A DNA stretch of 64,000 nucleotides from Psychrobacillus sp. OK032. Lineage in GTDB: Bacteria > Bacillota > Bacilli > Bacillales_A > Planococcaceae. Made by a program: the position numbers and the translations under genes. Position 1 is the stretch's first letter; each line of letters starts with the position of its first letter. The stretch is taken from positions 124,001-188,000 of the forward strand of contig NZ_FOGY01000005.1 of the NCBI RefSeq assembly GCF_900111345.1, in the 5' to 3' direction. The notes beneath the pieces were generated by a model, which had not been told where the DNA came from, searched no databases, and saw nothing but the letters and a program-made list of their open reading frames with translations. Positions 39,434 through 49,276 of the stretch are shown piece after piece.

Positions 39434-40555
39434 TTATTCACTGTCTACTGTATATCGTACAAGCACTGATCCTGTTTTTGCATCGCCGTATACTTTTAGT
39501 GGTTCTGCTTCAGAATCCACTATTTTAGTGAATCCTACTCGTTTATTTAACAATTGTTCTGATTGGTTTATTTGCGTGATATCTGCAAGTTGCACGTCAA
39601 TTTTACCAATTTGAGTAGTAGTTTCTCCTTTTAACGATACATCTTTTGGTACATACAATTCAACGGTTCCTGCAACAGCAGTACCTTCGATTTTACGTGC
39701 TTCCTTATCTTTCGTCGTTAAAATGACATGCCCACTAACCGAAGAACCTTCTATTTCCTTCAGCTTTCCATCTACATAAATACGACCATTCATCGTTTCT
39801 ACTTCGATTGAATCACCTACAACATCTTGGACTTGTACGGCTCCATTTACAGTTTCTATATCTGCTCTTTTGAACGTCAACGCATCTAATGTTATTTTTC
39901 CGTTCGTTGTTTTTAATTTAAACGAGTTTGCTTCCAGGTTCTTTGCAGCAAATTCCCCATTGAACAATCTGCCTGAAATATGATTATATGCTTTTTTCGG
40001 TACATAGAGCATTACTTGGACTGAAGTTGTTTTCATATCGCTGTATACACGCAATTTACTTCCTTCAGTAGTGAAAATAAATTCTTCTGCAAAGCGTGCT
40101 TTCGCCTCTTCTTCTGTAGAATTTTTGAAGGATTTCACCTTTACAGTTGCATGTGCGTAAGCTTCTTCTGTCGGATGAATTTCTATTTTACCATTGGCTA
40201 TATTAACGGAAATATCGTCGAAAGATGCTTGTTCTTTTACTAGATTTTCTTCAAAAATAACTGGCTCACCAAATGGCATTTCAAAATCGAACTCTTTCAT
40301 CTTATCTACAGTTCCTTGCATAAACTGCATAAACCGTTCACCCATTACCGTGAAATCACGTTTTAAATCTTCTATAAAATCGGCGTTTTGGTGCTTGTTT
40401 TGTGCATGTGTTTGTTCTTGTTTTGGCTCTTCCTTTTCTAACGAAATGATAGGTGCTGACTGTTTGCCAAGTTCCTCTAGTAATGCCAATGCTTCTTGTG
40501 CAGTAATCGTGCCGTTTTCAACCATATCTAAAATACGTTTGCGTTCTTCTTGCAT
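39434..40555 (-). CDS. DUF4097 family protein with N-terminal SHOCT-like helix (YvlB type)
   Basis: 373 residues. The N-terminal MQEERKRILDMVENGTITAQEALALLEEL is the short helical module typical of YvlB and related envelope-stress proteins. The rest is a repetitive beta-rich DUF4097 domain (for example LKTTNGKITLDAL, ETVNGAVQVQDV, ETMNGRIYVDGKL). No signal peptide or membrane segment. ATG at 40555 has AGGAGG upstream. It lies 83 bp after uvrA, as yvlB follows uvrA in B. subtilis. Function unknown. Confidence 0.88.
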   Translation of the reverse strand: MQEERKRILDMVENGTITAQEALALLEELGKQSAPIISLEKEEPKQEQTHAQNKHQNADFIEDLKRDFTVMGERFMQFMQGTVDKMKEFDFEMPFGEPVIFEENLVKEQASFDDISVNIANGKIEIHPTEEAYAHATVKVKSFKNSTEEEAKARFAEEFIFTTEGSKLRVYSDMKTTSVQVMLYVPKKAYNHISGRLFNGEFAAKNLEANSFKLKTTNGKITLDALTFKRADIETVNGAVQVQDVVGDSIEVETMNGRIYVDGKLKEIEGSSVSGHVILTTKDKEARKIEGTAVAGTVELYVPKDVSLKGETTTQIGKIDVQLADITQINQSEQLLNKRVGFTKIVDSEAEPLKVYGDAKTGSVLVRYTVDSE

Positions 40556-40638
40556 AATGAAAGGCCTCCTCATAAGTTTAAAATATAAAACGAGTTACTT
40601 ACTCTATTAAATACGATTAAACTTCAATAAAGTTTCAT

Positions 40639-43530
40639 TTATGATTGGACAGTTGGTTTTTTCTTCGCAGAAGCTTCTGAAACAACTTCATCCATTCGTT
40701 TTCGATCACGCTCAAGAACAGTCTTTAGGTACTTACCAGTATAAGAATCTTTTGCTTCGATGATTTTTTCTGGTGGCCCAACCGCTACTATTGTCCCACC
40801 TTTGTCTCCACCTTCGGGACCTAAATCAATCATATAATCAGCTGTTTTAATAACATCTAAGTTATGCTCAATAACAAGTACAGAATCACCATTTTCTACG
40901 AGACGTTGAAGTACGACAAGTAATCGAGCGATATCATCGACATGTAAACCCGTTGTTGGTTCATCTAAAATATAAAACGTTTTGCCGTTGGATCGTTTAT
41001 GCAATTCAGAAGCTAATTTTACGCGCTGTGCTTCTCCTCCGGAAAGTGTCGTTGCTGGTTGACCTAATTCCACATAACCTAATCCAACATCGACAATCGT
41101 TTGTAGTTTTCGACTAATCTTCGGGTGGTTTTCAAAAAATGCTAACCCATCTTCTACTGTCATTTTCAGAACTTCTGCAATATTTTTCCCTCTGTATTGT
41201 ACTTCTAATGTCTCCCGATTATACCGTTTACCATGGCATACTTCACAAGGGACATAAACATCCGGTAAAAAGTGCATCTCAATTCTAATGATTCCATCTC
41301 CGCGGCATGCTTCACAGCGTCCACCTTTCACATTAAAACTGAATCTACCTTTTTTATATCCTCTTACTTTTGCCTCATTTGTCGCAGCATATAAATCTCT
41401 TATATCATCAAAAACGCCTGTATATGTTGCTGGATTAGACCTTGGTGTACGACCTATTGGAGATTGGTCGATATCAATTACTTTTTCCAACTGATCGATA
41501 CCTTCAATACCTTTGTTCGCTCCTGGCTTTACTTTGGATCGGTTTAGTTTTGACGCAAGCGATTTATATAGAATCTCATTCACTAACGTACTTTTCCCAG
41601 AGCCTGATACACCAGTTACTGCTGTAAATACGCCTAATGGTATATCTACACTAACATTTTTCAAGTTATTCTCAGTTGCACCTTTAATATTAATATATCG
41701 TCCATCGGGTTTTCTACGCTCTGTTGGTAGTGGGATAAACTTTTTCCCGCTTAAGTATTGACCAGTAAGCGATTTTTTATTTTTCATCACTTGTTCTGGT
41801 GTACCAGCAGCAACGATTTCTCCACCGCGAATACCAGCACCAGGCCCAACATCAATTAAGTAATCGGCCGCCATCATCGTATCTTCGTCATGTTCTACAA
41901 CGATTAAGGTATTCCCAATGTCGCGCATATTTTTTAATGTATCGATTAATCGATCATTATCACGCTGATGCAAACCAATCGAAGGCTCATCCAGAATATA
42001 TAATACTCCCGTAAGTCTTGAACCTATTTGTGTTGCAAGACGAATTCGTTGTGCTTCTCCACCAGATAATGTTCCTGAAGCTCGGTTCAATGTTAAATAA
42101 TCGAGACCGACGTTTTTTAAAAACCCAAGACGTTCGTCAATTTCTCTTAATATTAGTTTTGCAATTTGCGTATCTTTTTCAGACATTGTTAATTGATGAA
42201 AGAAATTATTTGCTTCTTCAATAGAAAATTGTGTTATTTGACCAATATGCAATGAGTCCACTTTAACTGCGAGCGTTTCTTTTTTTAAACGATACCCTTT
42301 ACAAGTTGGACAATCGTGTTGCCCCATATACTTTTCCATTTGCTCGCGGATGTAATCGGAAGACGTATCTTTATATCGTCGTTCGATATTAGAAAGTACT
42401 CCTTCAAATTGGATTAAACTGTCACGTACTTGACCAAATTCATTTTCATATCGAAAACGAATCTTATCTTCACCGGATCCATACATAATGTTATTCCACT
42501 GATCGATCGGCAATTTTTCGACTGGTACATTCATTTTAATTTTGTAATGTTTGCACACTGCTTCTAATAATTTTGGATAGTATTGGGAGCTCGTTGGTTG
42601 CCATGCGACAATTGCCCCCTCTTCCAATGTCATACTTTTATCAGGTACAACTAATTCCGGGTCTACTTCCAATTTCGTTCCCAATCCATCACAATCGGCA
42701 CATGCACCAAATGGGCTGTTGAATGAAAACATTCTTGGTTCTAACTCGCCTATTGAAAACCCACAAATCGGACAGGCGTGATGTTCACTAAACAAAATTT
42801 CCTCATGCTCCATTACATCAATTAATACTCGACCATCTGCAAGTCGAAGCGCAGATTCCAATGAATCGCTTAACCTTGCTGCAATACCGTCTTTTAGTAC
42901 GATTCTATCTATAACCACTTCAATATTATGTTTTTTATTTTTATCTAAATTTATATCATCGTCTAAGTCCGTAATTTCCCCATCAATTCGAACACGTACA
43001 AAGCCTTGCTTTTTCATATCTTCCATTAACTTCACATGCGTTCCTTTACGTCCGGACACAATTGGCGCTAGTACTTGCATTTTTGTTCTCTCCGGGTACT
43101 CACTTAGTCGGTCAACCATTTGTTCAATCGTTTGAGATGATATTTCAATACCATGTGTAGGACAGATTGGTTTTCCGACACGTGCAAATAATAACCGTAA
43201 ATAATCATAAATTTCCGTAACCGTCGCTACGGTAGACCGTGGATTTTTACTCGTCGTTTTTTGGTCAATAGAAATAGCTGGCGAAAGTCCTTCAATGACA
43301 TCGACATCAGGTTTATCCATTTGTCCTAAAAATTGTCTTGCATAGGCAGATAATGATTCTACATATCGGCGTTGGCCTTCTGCATAAATAGTGTCGAATG
43401 CTAAAGACGATTTACCAGATCCAGATAATCCAGTCATAACAACTAGCTTATCTCTTGGTATTTTTAAGCTGACGTTTTTTAAATTATGTGCCCGAGCACC
43501 CTCTATAATAATTTCTTGGTTTTTCAACAT
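40639..43530 (-). CDS. uvrA: excinuclease ABC subunit A
   Basis: Damage-recognition ATPase of nucleotide excision repair, 963 residues. Two ABC modules are present: Walker [15 protein letters not shown] near 32 and [15 protein letters not shown] near 645; ABC signatures [17 protein letters not shown] and [15 protein letters not shown]. Zinc-finger cysteines are seen in [21 protein letters not shown]-type and [14 protein letters not shown] with CEVC; the insertion domain CPTCKGYRL is also there. It starts 3 bp after uvrB. Part of the SOS response through the uvrB promoter. Confidence 0.99.
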   Translation of the reverse strand: MLKNQEIIIEGARAHNLKNVSLKIPRDKLVVMTGLSGSGKSSLAFDTIYAEGQRRYVESLSAYARQFLGQMDKPDVDVIEGLSPAISIDQKTTSKNPRSTVATVTEIYDYLRLLFARVGKPICPTHGIEISSQTIEQMVDRLSEYPERTKMQVLAPIVSGRKGTHVKLMEDMKKQGFVRVRIDGEITDLDDDINLDKNKKHNIEVVIDRIVLKDGIAARLSDSLESALRLADGRVLIDVMEHEEILFSEHHACPICGFSIGELEPRMFSFNSPFGACADCDGLGTKLEVDPELVVPDKSMTLEEGAIVAWQPTSSQYYPKLLEAVCKHYKIKMNVPVEKLPIDQWNNIMYGSGEDKIRFRYENEFGQVRDSLIQFEGVLSNIERRYKDTSSDYIREQMEKYMGQHDCPTCKGYRLKKETLAVKVDSLHIGQITQFSIEEANNFFHQLTMSEKDTQIAKLILREIDERLGFLKNVGLDYLTLNRASGTLSGGEAQRIRLATQIGSRLTGVLYILDEPSIGLHQRDNDRLIDTLKNMRDIGNTLIVVEHDEDTMMAADYLIDVGPGAGIRGGEIVAAGTPEQVMKNKKSLTGQYLSGKKFIPLPTERRKPDGRYINIKGATENNLKNVSVDIPLGVFTAVTGVSGSGKSTLVNEILYKSLASKLNRSKVKPGANKGIEGIDQLEKVIDIDQSPIGRTPRSNPATYTGVFDDIRDLYAATNEAKVRGYKKGRFSFNVKGGRCEACRGDGIIRIEMHFLPDVYVPCEVCHGKRYNRETLEVQYRGKNIAEVLKMTVEDGLAFFENHPKISRKLQTIVDVGLGYVELGQPATTLSGGEAQRVKLASELHKRSNGKTFYILDEPTTGLHVDDIARLLVVLQRLVENGDSVLVIEHNLDVIKTADYMIDLGPEGGDKGGTIVAVGPPEKIIEAKDSYTGKYLKTVLERDRKRMDEVVSEASAKKKPTVQS

Positions 43531-43533
43531 TAT

Positions 43534-45516
43534 TCATCCTTCCAACTTCAATTCAAGGATCGCATCACGTAATTGTGCTGCCCGTTCAAAATTAAGTGCT
43601 TTAGCAGCATCTTTCATTTCTTTTTCTAAATTCTGTAGTAGTGTATCTTTTTCTTCTTTCGTTAAAGATTTTCCACTTGTTAACTGCTGTGCATAACTCG
43701 CTTCTTCTTCAGCCACTTGGGTTGCACGAATAACGTCTCGAATTTTCTTTTGAATCGTTTTCGGTGTAATCCCATGCTTTTCGTTATATTCCATTTGTAT
43801 CATGCGACGTCGTTTCGTTTCATCCATCGCTTTTTGCATAGAATCTGTTATTTTATCTGCATACATAATTACTTCGCCGTTCGAATTTCTCGCTGCCCGT
43901 CCAATTGTTTGTATTAACGAACGCTCTGAGCGTAGAAATCCTTCTTTATCTGCATCTAAAATCGCAACTAGAGACACTTCGGGCAAATCAAGCCCTTCTC
44001 TTAATAAGTTAATCCCGATCAGGACATCGTATGTTCCTAAACGAAGATCCCTTATTATTTCAATTCGCTCTAACGTTTTTATTTCCGAATGTAAATACTG
44101 CACTTTAATGCCAATCTCTTTTAAATAATCGGTCAAATCTTCCGACATTTTCTTCGTTAGTGTTGTGATAAGTACACGCTCATTTTTTGCTGCACGTTCC
44201 TGTATTTCATTGATTAAATCATCAATTTGTCCTTCTATCGGTTTCAATGTTATTACTGGATCTAGTAACCCAGTCGGTCGAATAATCTGTTCTACCATCT
44301 CTGGAGTATGTTCGATCTCATAAGGTCCTGGCGTTGCTGAAACGTAAACTGCTTGATGTACGTGGTCTTCAAATTCACTAAAAGTAAGTGGTCTATTATC
44401 AAGTGCAGAAGGTAACCGGAAACCATGGTTTACTAATACTGATTTCCTCGCTTGGTCTCCATTAAACATTCCTCTAACTTGCGGTAATGAAACATGGCTT
44501 TCGTCCACTACTAATAAAAAGTCTTTTGGAAAGTAGTCTAATAATGTATATGGAGTTGCCCCAGCTTCACGTAAAGTGAGATGCCGCGAGTAGTTTTCAA
44601 TACCTGAACAAAAGCCCATCTCTTCCATCATTTCTAAATCATAGCGCGTACGTTGCTCCAGTCGTTGCGCTTCTAGTAATTTATCCTCAGCACGTAGTAT
44701 CTTCAATTGTTCTTCTAATTCTTTTTCAATATTCTCTATGGCAAGTTTCAACTTTTCTTCTCTTGTAACGAAGTGAGATGCCGGGAATATGGCTACATGC
44801 TCACGTTCTGCCATTATTTCGCCAGTAAGTGCGTCGACTTCTCGAATTCGGTCAATTTCATCTCCAAAAAACTCGACTCGAAGACATTTCTCATCTTTTG
44901 ATGCTGGGAAAATTTCGACAACATCTCCGCGTACACGGAATGTACCTCTTGTAAAATTTATATCGTTTCGTTCATATTGGATATCAACTAGTTTTCGAAG
45001 TAACTGATTTCGCTCAATTTCCATTCCTGTTCGAAGGGAAACGACCAATTCTCTGTATTCCTCCGGATTTCCGAGTCCATATATACAAGAAACAGATGCA
45101 ATAATGATGACATCTTTTCTTTCGAATAAGGATGATGTAGCGGAGTGTCTAAGTTTATCAATTTCTTCGTTGATGCTTGAATCCTTTTCAATATACGTAT
45201 CCGTTTGAGGTACGTACGCTTCTGGCTGGAAATAGTCGTAATAACTAACAAAATATTCGACAGCATTATTAGGAAAGAACTCTTTGAACTCGCTATATAA
45301 CTGTCCCGCAAGTGTTTTGTTATGGGCCATTATAAGGGTTGGCATGTTCGTTTGTTGAATGACATTTGAAATCGTAAACGTTTTTCCAGTACCCGTGGCA
45401 CCAAGCAATGTTTGATGTTTCTTCCCTGTTTGCACACCTTTTACTAATTCTTTTATCGCTTCTATTTGATCTCCTGCTGGCTCATACGGAGCTTGCAAAT
45501 CGAAAATTTGTTCCAT
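43534..45516 (-). CDS. uvrB: excinuclease ABC subunit B
   Basis: Helicase-like core of the UvrABC system, 660 residues. Helicase motif [11 protein letters not shown] near 40, the beta-hairpin [12 protein letters not shown] near 92, motif [12 protein letters not shown] near 335, motif [11 protein letters not shown] near 540 and the C-terminal UVR (coiled-coil) motif [21 protein letters not shown] near 630 are present. The start at 45516 ([11 protein letters not shown]) has GGGAGG 7 nt upstream. A LexA-type box lies upstream. Confidence 0.99.
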   Translation of the reverse strand: MEQIFDLQAPYEPAGDQIEAIKELVKGVQTGKKHQTLLGATGTGKTFTISNVIQQTNMPTLIMAHNKTLAGQLYSEFKEFFPNNAVEYFVSYYDYFQPEAYVPQTDTYIEKDSSINEEIDKLRHSATSSLFERKDVIIIASVSCIYGLGNPEEYRELVVSLRTGMEIERNQLLRKLVDIQYERNDINFTRGTFRVRGDVVEIFPASKDEKCLRVEFFGDEIDRIREVDALTGEIMAEREHVAIFPASHFVTREEKLKLAIENIEKELEEQLKILRAEDKLLEAQRLEQRTRYDLEMMEEMGFCSGIENYSRHLTLREAGATPYTLLDYFPKDFLLVVDESHVSLPQVRGMFNGDQARKSVLVNHGFRLPSALDNRPLTFSEFEDHVHQAVYVSATPGPYEIEHTPEMVEQIIRPTGLLDPVITLKPIEGQIDDLINEIQERAAKNERVLITTLTKKMSEDLTDYLKEIGIKVQYLHSEIKTLERIEIIRDLRLGTYDVLIGINLLREGLDLPEVSLVAILDADKEGFLRSERSLIQTIGRAARNSNGEVIMYADKITDSMQKAMDETKRRRMIQMEYNEKHGITPKTIQKKIRDVIRATQVAEEEASYAQQLTSGKSLTKEEKDTLLQNLEKEMKDAAKALNFERAAQLRDAILELKLEG

Positions 45517-45581
45517 ACATAAGCCTCCCACATTTTGAATAATCTCAGTTTACCACACTCTTTTTTTGAACACTAATAAAA

Positions 45582-45595
45582 CGAACGTATGTTTT
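45582..45595 (-). promoter_or_regulatory. LexA (DinR) box upstream of uvrB
   Basis: CGAACGTATGTTTT fits the Bacillus SOS box CGAACN4GTTCG with one degenerate half. It overlaps a possible promoter on the minus strand (TTGAAA at 45598-45593, then 17 bp to TAGTGT). Confidence 0.7.
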
Positions 45596-45617
45596 CAAGA
45601 TTATTTTTTGCGCAGAA

Positions 45618-45647
45618 CAAAAGCCGCTTAAGCATAAGCGGCTTTTA
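45618..45647 (-). terminator. terminator between the IDEAL-domain gene and uvrB
   Basis: AAAAGCCGCTTA and TAAGCGGCTTTT form a perfect 12-bp stem with a 4-nt loop; on the minus strand TGTTCTG follows, so termination depends on the stem's own T-run. It lies 6 bp after the stop codon. Confidence 0.8.
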
Positions 45648-45653
45648 CGTCTA

Positions 45654-45890
45654 TTACTTTGGATTGTTTAATTGTTGTAAAGCATTTGTATATTGTGTAA
45701 ATGCCTTTTCGTCTTTCTGATCCAGTGCCTCATCTATCAGTCCTAATAATCGATTACTGGTTTGTTCCCGGTGGATAATGTTCAAAAACATATCAAGATA
45801 AATTTCGTTCAACAGTTTTTCTGCAGAGCTTTCTTTCCCTGGCTTACCCATTGCTCTTAAAAATTCTGCATATGAATATTGTTTGTCCAT
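45654..45890 (-). CDS. IDEAL domain protein
   Basis: Small protein of 78 residues. The central-to-C-terminal LIDEALDQKDEKAFTQYTNALQ is the IDEAL domain, named after this very motif, found in Bacillales proteins such as YpiB and ComK-pathway relatives and of unknown function. The start at 45890 (MDKQYSYAEF) has GGGGTG 6 nt upstream; the two earlier start codons overlap that site. It is divergent from comK, 178 bp away. Confidence 0.85.
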   Translation of the reverse strand: MDKQYSYAEFLRAMGKPGKESSAEKLLNEIYLDMFLNIIHREQTSNRLLGLIDEALDQKDEKAFTQYTNALQQLNNPK

Positions 45891-46009
45891 CTCCATCACC
45901 CCGATGCCTTTTTTTCATTATATAAAAGCTGAACGTTAGTTGCAATCATTTTTAGAAAATTGCGATTTTAAAGTGAAGAAGAATAATTTTAAAAATTCGA
46001 CATATTTAC

Positions 46010-46037
46010 TTGATTTTTTCCCATATTTAACTATAAT
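46010..46037 (+). promoter_or_regulatory. promoter of comK, with A/T-tract boxes upstream
   Basis: TTGATT (46010-46015) and a perfect TATAAT (46032-46037) are 16 bp apart. Upstream, AAAATTGCGATTTT (45957-45970) and AATTTTAAAAATT resemble the AAAAN5TTTT boxes bound by ComK, which would allow autoregulation. The box assignment is tentative because spacing is not exact. Confidence 0.55.
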
Positions 46038-46068
46038 CGAGTTATAACTTACTAAGGAGTGAATGTAT

Positions 46069-46611
46069 ATGTTCAATAATAAAGACGAAAAACCTTTCCT
46101 AGTTTCATTTGATACCGCTGTACTTCAACCAGTTGTAATTAATAACAAAGTTTTCACAAAAGCTATTAGCTATTCGGGCGAATCTAAAATGATAGGTAAA
46201 AAGCCTTATGATATTGTTCGCTATTCTTGTTCTTATTATGGTTCTTCATTTCAACAATCCACTAAATTATCGAAAGAAGCTATTGGAAATTATTTAAAGC
46301 TTCCTATTCTTATCGCACATGACTTTGGAAGTCCCTGTATTTTAATCCCTATTCTTTCTCCAAAATCTGATTTAAACACATGGTTTTCTCTTGGAGCGAT
46401 TGAATCATTCTATCCTTCTGAAGGTGGCTGCACAATCGCTTTACCAAATGGACAAACGATACAAGTGCCTTCTTCTTCGAATACGATTAGCCGACAAGTT
46501 GGATTTGCTAACATTTTAAATATGCACTTCTTAAAAAGAATGAGTCATCTAGTAAATAATGGATTTATCACTTCTCGCAAACCACTATTTCAAAAAGATT
46601 TATTTGGCTAA
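46069..46611 (+). CDS. comK: competence transcription factor ComK
   Basis: 180 residues, close to the B. subtilis length of 192. Conserved blocks of ComK are recognisable: YDIVRYSCSYYGSSFQQSTKLSKEA corresponds to the IVDRSC..FGSSY region, and LPILIAHDFGSPCILIPILSPKSD to the IMVD...FPTLSS region, with NTWFSLGAIESF and the TIALPNGQTIQVPSS stretch afterwards. ComK activates late competence genes. AAGGAG lies 9 nt upstream of 46069 and only 3 nt from an earlier ATG at 46063, hence the choice. The stop codon overlaps that of the convergent next gene by sharing CTAA. Confidence 0.88.
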   Translation: MFNNKDEKPFLVSFDTAVLQPVVINNKVFTKAISYSGESKMIGKKPYDIVRYSCSYYGSSFQQSTKLSKEAIGNYLKLPILIAHDFGSPCILIPILSPKSDLNTWFSLGAIESFYPSEGGCTIALPNGQTIQVPSSSNTISRQVGFANILNMHFLKRMSHLVNNGFITSRKPLFQKDLFG

Positions 46612-46973
46612 CGTGCATTTTCTACAATCGCCAAATACATCGTGAGTAGTTCTTCCACTCGATTGCGGAGTCGGACATTTAAATAACGACGATGTTCTTC
46701 ATAGCCTCCATGAAAAAATACATATTCCGTGAACATATCATCGCCTTCTCCGCGAAGGACTTTCATACTATGCCTTTTCATATAAATATGAGTCTTTTTC
46801 AATTCAGTTTGAACATGCTTTGTGGCTCCTTCTACCATAGCCACATACGGACGCTTTAACTTAAAGGGACCCCGTTCGAAAATTATTCGATCCTTCTCTA
46901 AAATAGTTAATACCATTGGGAGATAAATCATGTTTTCTAAATAAGGGATGGCCTCTTCCGGTATTAATGGCAT
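46608..46973 (-). CDS. YhjD-like conserved Bacillales protein
   Basis: 121 residues, no membrane segment or signal. The sequence MPLIPEEAIPYLENMIYLPMVLTILEKDR with FKLKRPYVAMVE, a predicted helical middle and a YEEHRRYLNVRLRNRVEELL end resembles the uncharacterised B. subtilis protein YhjD, from memory. AAAGGAG precedes the start. It converges with comK, overlapping at the stop codons by 4 nt. Function unknown. Confidence 0.65.
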   Translation of the reverse strand: MPLIPEEAIPYLENMIYLPMVLTILEKDRIIFERGPFKLKRPYVAMVEGATKHVQTELKKTHIYMKRHSMKVLRGEGDDMFTEYVFFHGGYEEHRRYLNVRLRNRVEELLTMYLAIVENAR

Positions 46974-47061
46974 ATCGCATTCTCCTTTTAAAGAACATTT
47001 GTTCTTATTTTATTGTACTACTTTTAGAAGGAAATGCAACAATTAAGTACCAATACTTTTT

Positions 47062-47251
47062 AGGGATAATGCGTCGTAAACAGTCTATAAAGTTACCGCT
47101 GGGATTTAGCGCGGCGGCGTTTCGCTTTCCGCGGGCGAGCGACGAGCCGCTTCGTCGCTAACGCTCCTGCAGGGTCTCGTCTACCTCGCTTTCCCGTAGG
47201 AGTCTCACGCCGCCGCGCTAAATCCAACTTTGTGTAGTATTCCCTGAAAAT
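47062..47251. repeat. GC-rich palindromic repeat with outer arm (copy F)
   Basis: The core has perfect 18-bp inverted ends GGATTTAGCGCGGCGGCG (47102-47119) and its complement (47208-47225). Outside, an AGGGATAATGCGTCG arm on the left and a TATTCCCT end on the right extend the palindrome. It is oriented like D and opposite to G. It lies after the YhjD-like gene, on the side of its start codon. Confidence 0.88.
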
Positions 47252-47269
47252 ATAATCCAATAAATGGAT

Positions 47270-47360
47270 AAGAGCAATCAATCAGTGACTGAAAGCAACC
47301 AGTTCACTCGGAAAGCAACTAAATTAGCACGAGGGCAACCAAATTGCTGGTGAAAGCAAC
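47270..47360. repeat. short-core repeat tract, core GAAAGCAAC, 20- to 21-bp spacing
   Basis: GAAAGCAAC at 47291, 47311 and 47352, GAGGGCAAC at 47331 and a decayed copy at 47270, with intervals of 21, 20, 20 and 21 bp. Sequence between cores is not conserved. It lies between repeats F and G. The remaining 47361-47576 holds no gene I can support. Confidence 0.65.
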
Positions 47361-47576
47361 CAATCCTTCAAATAACAAGTTTAATTGGTTTGAGACAATG
47401 AAGAATGCGAGGTGTTATTCCAATAAATAGTTGAATAAAGCGAACTTTGTCCTAGTAAACGCTCTAATTATTTGGAGACAGCACTTTCTAATTTTTTTAA
47501 CTAAATATTGCGCAGTGGACCTGATAAATTTACATCTCTGATAACTGCAGACGCTAAATTAGAAAGAAATTCTCAT

Positions 47577-47801
47577 TGATTGAAGCGGAAGGGCGGCGAC
47601 TCCTGCGGAGGCCAACAGGATGTTGGTCACGAAGGCATTGCCACACGATGTGGCGTACTTAGCCTTCGTTCCCCTGTTGAGACAGATGTGCCATCACAAC
47701 GTACGCGAAGCGGCGGTGCTGGCACATCGCTCACCCCGCGGAAAGCGTCCGCCCTGCAGCGGAAATCATACCGGTAACTAGTTGCGACGTATTATCTCTA
47801 T
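47577..47801. repeat. GC-rich palindromic repeat with outer arm (copy G)
   Basis: Core 47577-47768 begins TTGAAGCGGAAGGGCGGCGA and ends GCGTCCGCCCTGCAGCGGAA; the inside shares GCCAACAGGATG and CATCACAACGTACGCG with copy A. The outer arm on the right (ACCGGTAACTAG to CGACGTATTATCTCT) is the inverse of the left arm of F, so F and G bound a ~740-bp unit. Confidence 0.85.
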
Positions 47802-47862
47802 AATGCAAATTACCTCAAAACTTTCTATTATGTCCCGGCGTATTCATTTGAATACAACAAAA

Positions 47863-47890
47863 AACTACCAGTCAAAATGACATGGTAGTT
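47863..47890 (-). terminator. terminator overlapping the end of the EAL-HDOD gene
   Basis: On the minus strand AACTACCA and TGGTAGTT form an 8-bp stem with a 12-nt loop followed by TTTTG; the stem touches the stop codon of the gene. Confidence 0.75.
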
Positions 47891-49118
47891 AGTTTATTAT
47901 TTCGGCTGCAAAGCGCCTTGCTTCTAGATAAAGCGCGTTTAATGTGGAATGATCTATGCCAAGTTTGGCAGCTCCAACGATCATGTCATCCCAACGAACT
48001 TCATCACATGCAATGGCAAGCTCTAGGAATGGAGACATTTCCGTTTTAGTTCCAGAAAGTGTTTCTGCCACCTCATCCGAAAGTGGTAGATCTTGCAGTA
48101 AATGGATCATCGGTCGATGGAGTAATGTATCTATTAAAGAAAACATGCCTACTAGGAAGTATTCAGAAGCATTTTGTAAAAATTTCCGTCTTGCTAGTAG
48201 CTCACAAAGTTTTGCTCGAAATAGCGATGCTTCTATAAGAGCCATTCCATCACCTGAATGATTCTTTTTAGATTCACGTAGTAGTAGAACAAACAACCAA
48301 TGACCCAATTCCTCAAGTCCAAGCATGAGCACTCCTTGCTTAATCGAGCGAACCTTGGATTTTGTACGAACCGCAGGGGAATTGATCATCTTTAGTACTT
48401 TAAAAGAAAGCGATACATCTCGCTCAATTTCATTCGAAATTTCTTCTACGGAAACAGAACTATTTCGTAGCAAATTGATAATCCGAAAATATTGCGCTAA
48501 ATTGGTTGGGATTTCTGTTCCTTTTATCACTTCCGGTTTTGCAAAAAAGTAACCTTGAAAAAGTTCATAACCAGCAACTCTCGCTTCATAAAACTGTTCC
48601 CTTGTTTCTACTTTTTCTGCCAACAGCACGATATTTGGATAATTGGTTTTGACGATTCGTTCAATGGCTTGTCGTTCTGACAAAGTACTTAATAAAAAGT
48701 CTACTTTTATAAAGTCTACCAGTGAGAATAATTTATCATATAAAGTGACATTTTTTTGCAATACAAAATCATCTAGGGCAATTAAAAAGCCAAGAGATTT
48801 AATCTCTTGTAGTTTCTGTAGTAAAGCCACCGTAATCGGAATATCCTCTAAAATTTCGACAACAATTCGATCCGCAGGAAATTTAGTAAACACTTCTTTT
48901 ACTAATAAATTTTCCGTAAAATTAATAAAACATAATTTATCTCCTGCTAGTTCATTAATACCTATTGTTAAAAATGAATGCGTAATTACATCTAATGTGG
49001 CTTCATCCCCTGTTATAGATGGAAAGGAATTGTTTTCACCGTTTCTATATAATAATTCATACCCAAATATATGTTCATCTTTAGTAAAAATAGGCTGTCT
49101 CGCAACAAAAATGTCCAA
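47889..49118 (-). CDS. EAL and HDOD domain signalling protein (YuxH type)
   Basis: 409 residues. N-terminal EAL-like domain (~1-200): MDIFVARQPIFTKDEHIFGYELLYRNG has ELLYR in place of the catalytic EALxR, and later metal-ligand positions are changed (KVDFL, not the usual pair), so it is probably not a c-di-GMP phosphodiesterase. The C-terminal HDOD domain (~205-400) follows (NEIERDVSLSFKVLKMINSPA). Such proteins are thought to be protein-interaction or nucleotide-binding regulators. Monocistronic. Confidence 0.9.
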   Translation of the reverse strand: MDIFVARQPIFTKDEHIFGYELLYRNGENNSFPSITGDEATLDVITHSFLTIGINELAGDKLCFINFTENLLVKEVFTKFPADRIVVEILEDIPITVALLQKLQEIKSLGFLIALDDFVLQKNVTLYDKLFSLVDFIKVDFLLSTLSERQAIERIVKTNYPNIVLLAEKVETREQFYEARVAGYELFQGYFFAKPEVIKGTEIPTNLAQYFRIINLLRNSSVSVEEISNEIERDVSLSFKVLKMINSPAVRTKSKVRSIKQGVLMLGLEELGHWLFVLLLRESKKNHSGDGMALIEASLFRAKLCELLARRKFLQNASEYFLVGMFSLIDTLLHRPMIHLLQDLPLSDEVAETLSGTKTEMSPFLELAIACDEVRWDDMIVGAAKLGIDHSTLNALYLEARRFAAEIIN

Positions 49119-49276
49119 GTGAATACCTCAAATCTATAAAATTTCAATAATACAATTGTATCAAATCAGAAATTGAAAATCGATCTATATTATAAGGGTT
49201 ATCTAAAGATGACAGACTATTATTAAAATGATATGTTTTGTATGGGGAGTAATTATATAGTATGGAGGGAGAAATA

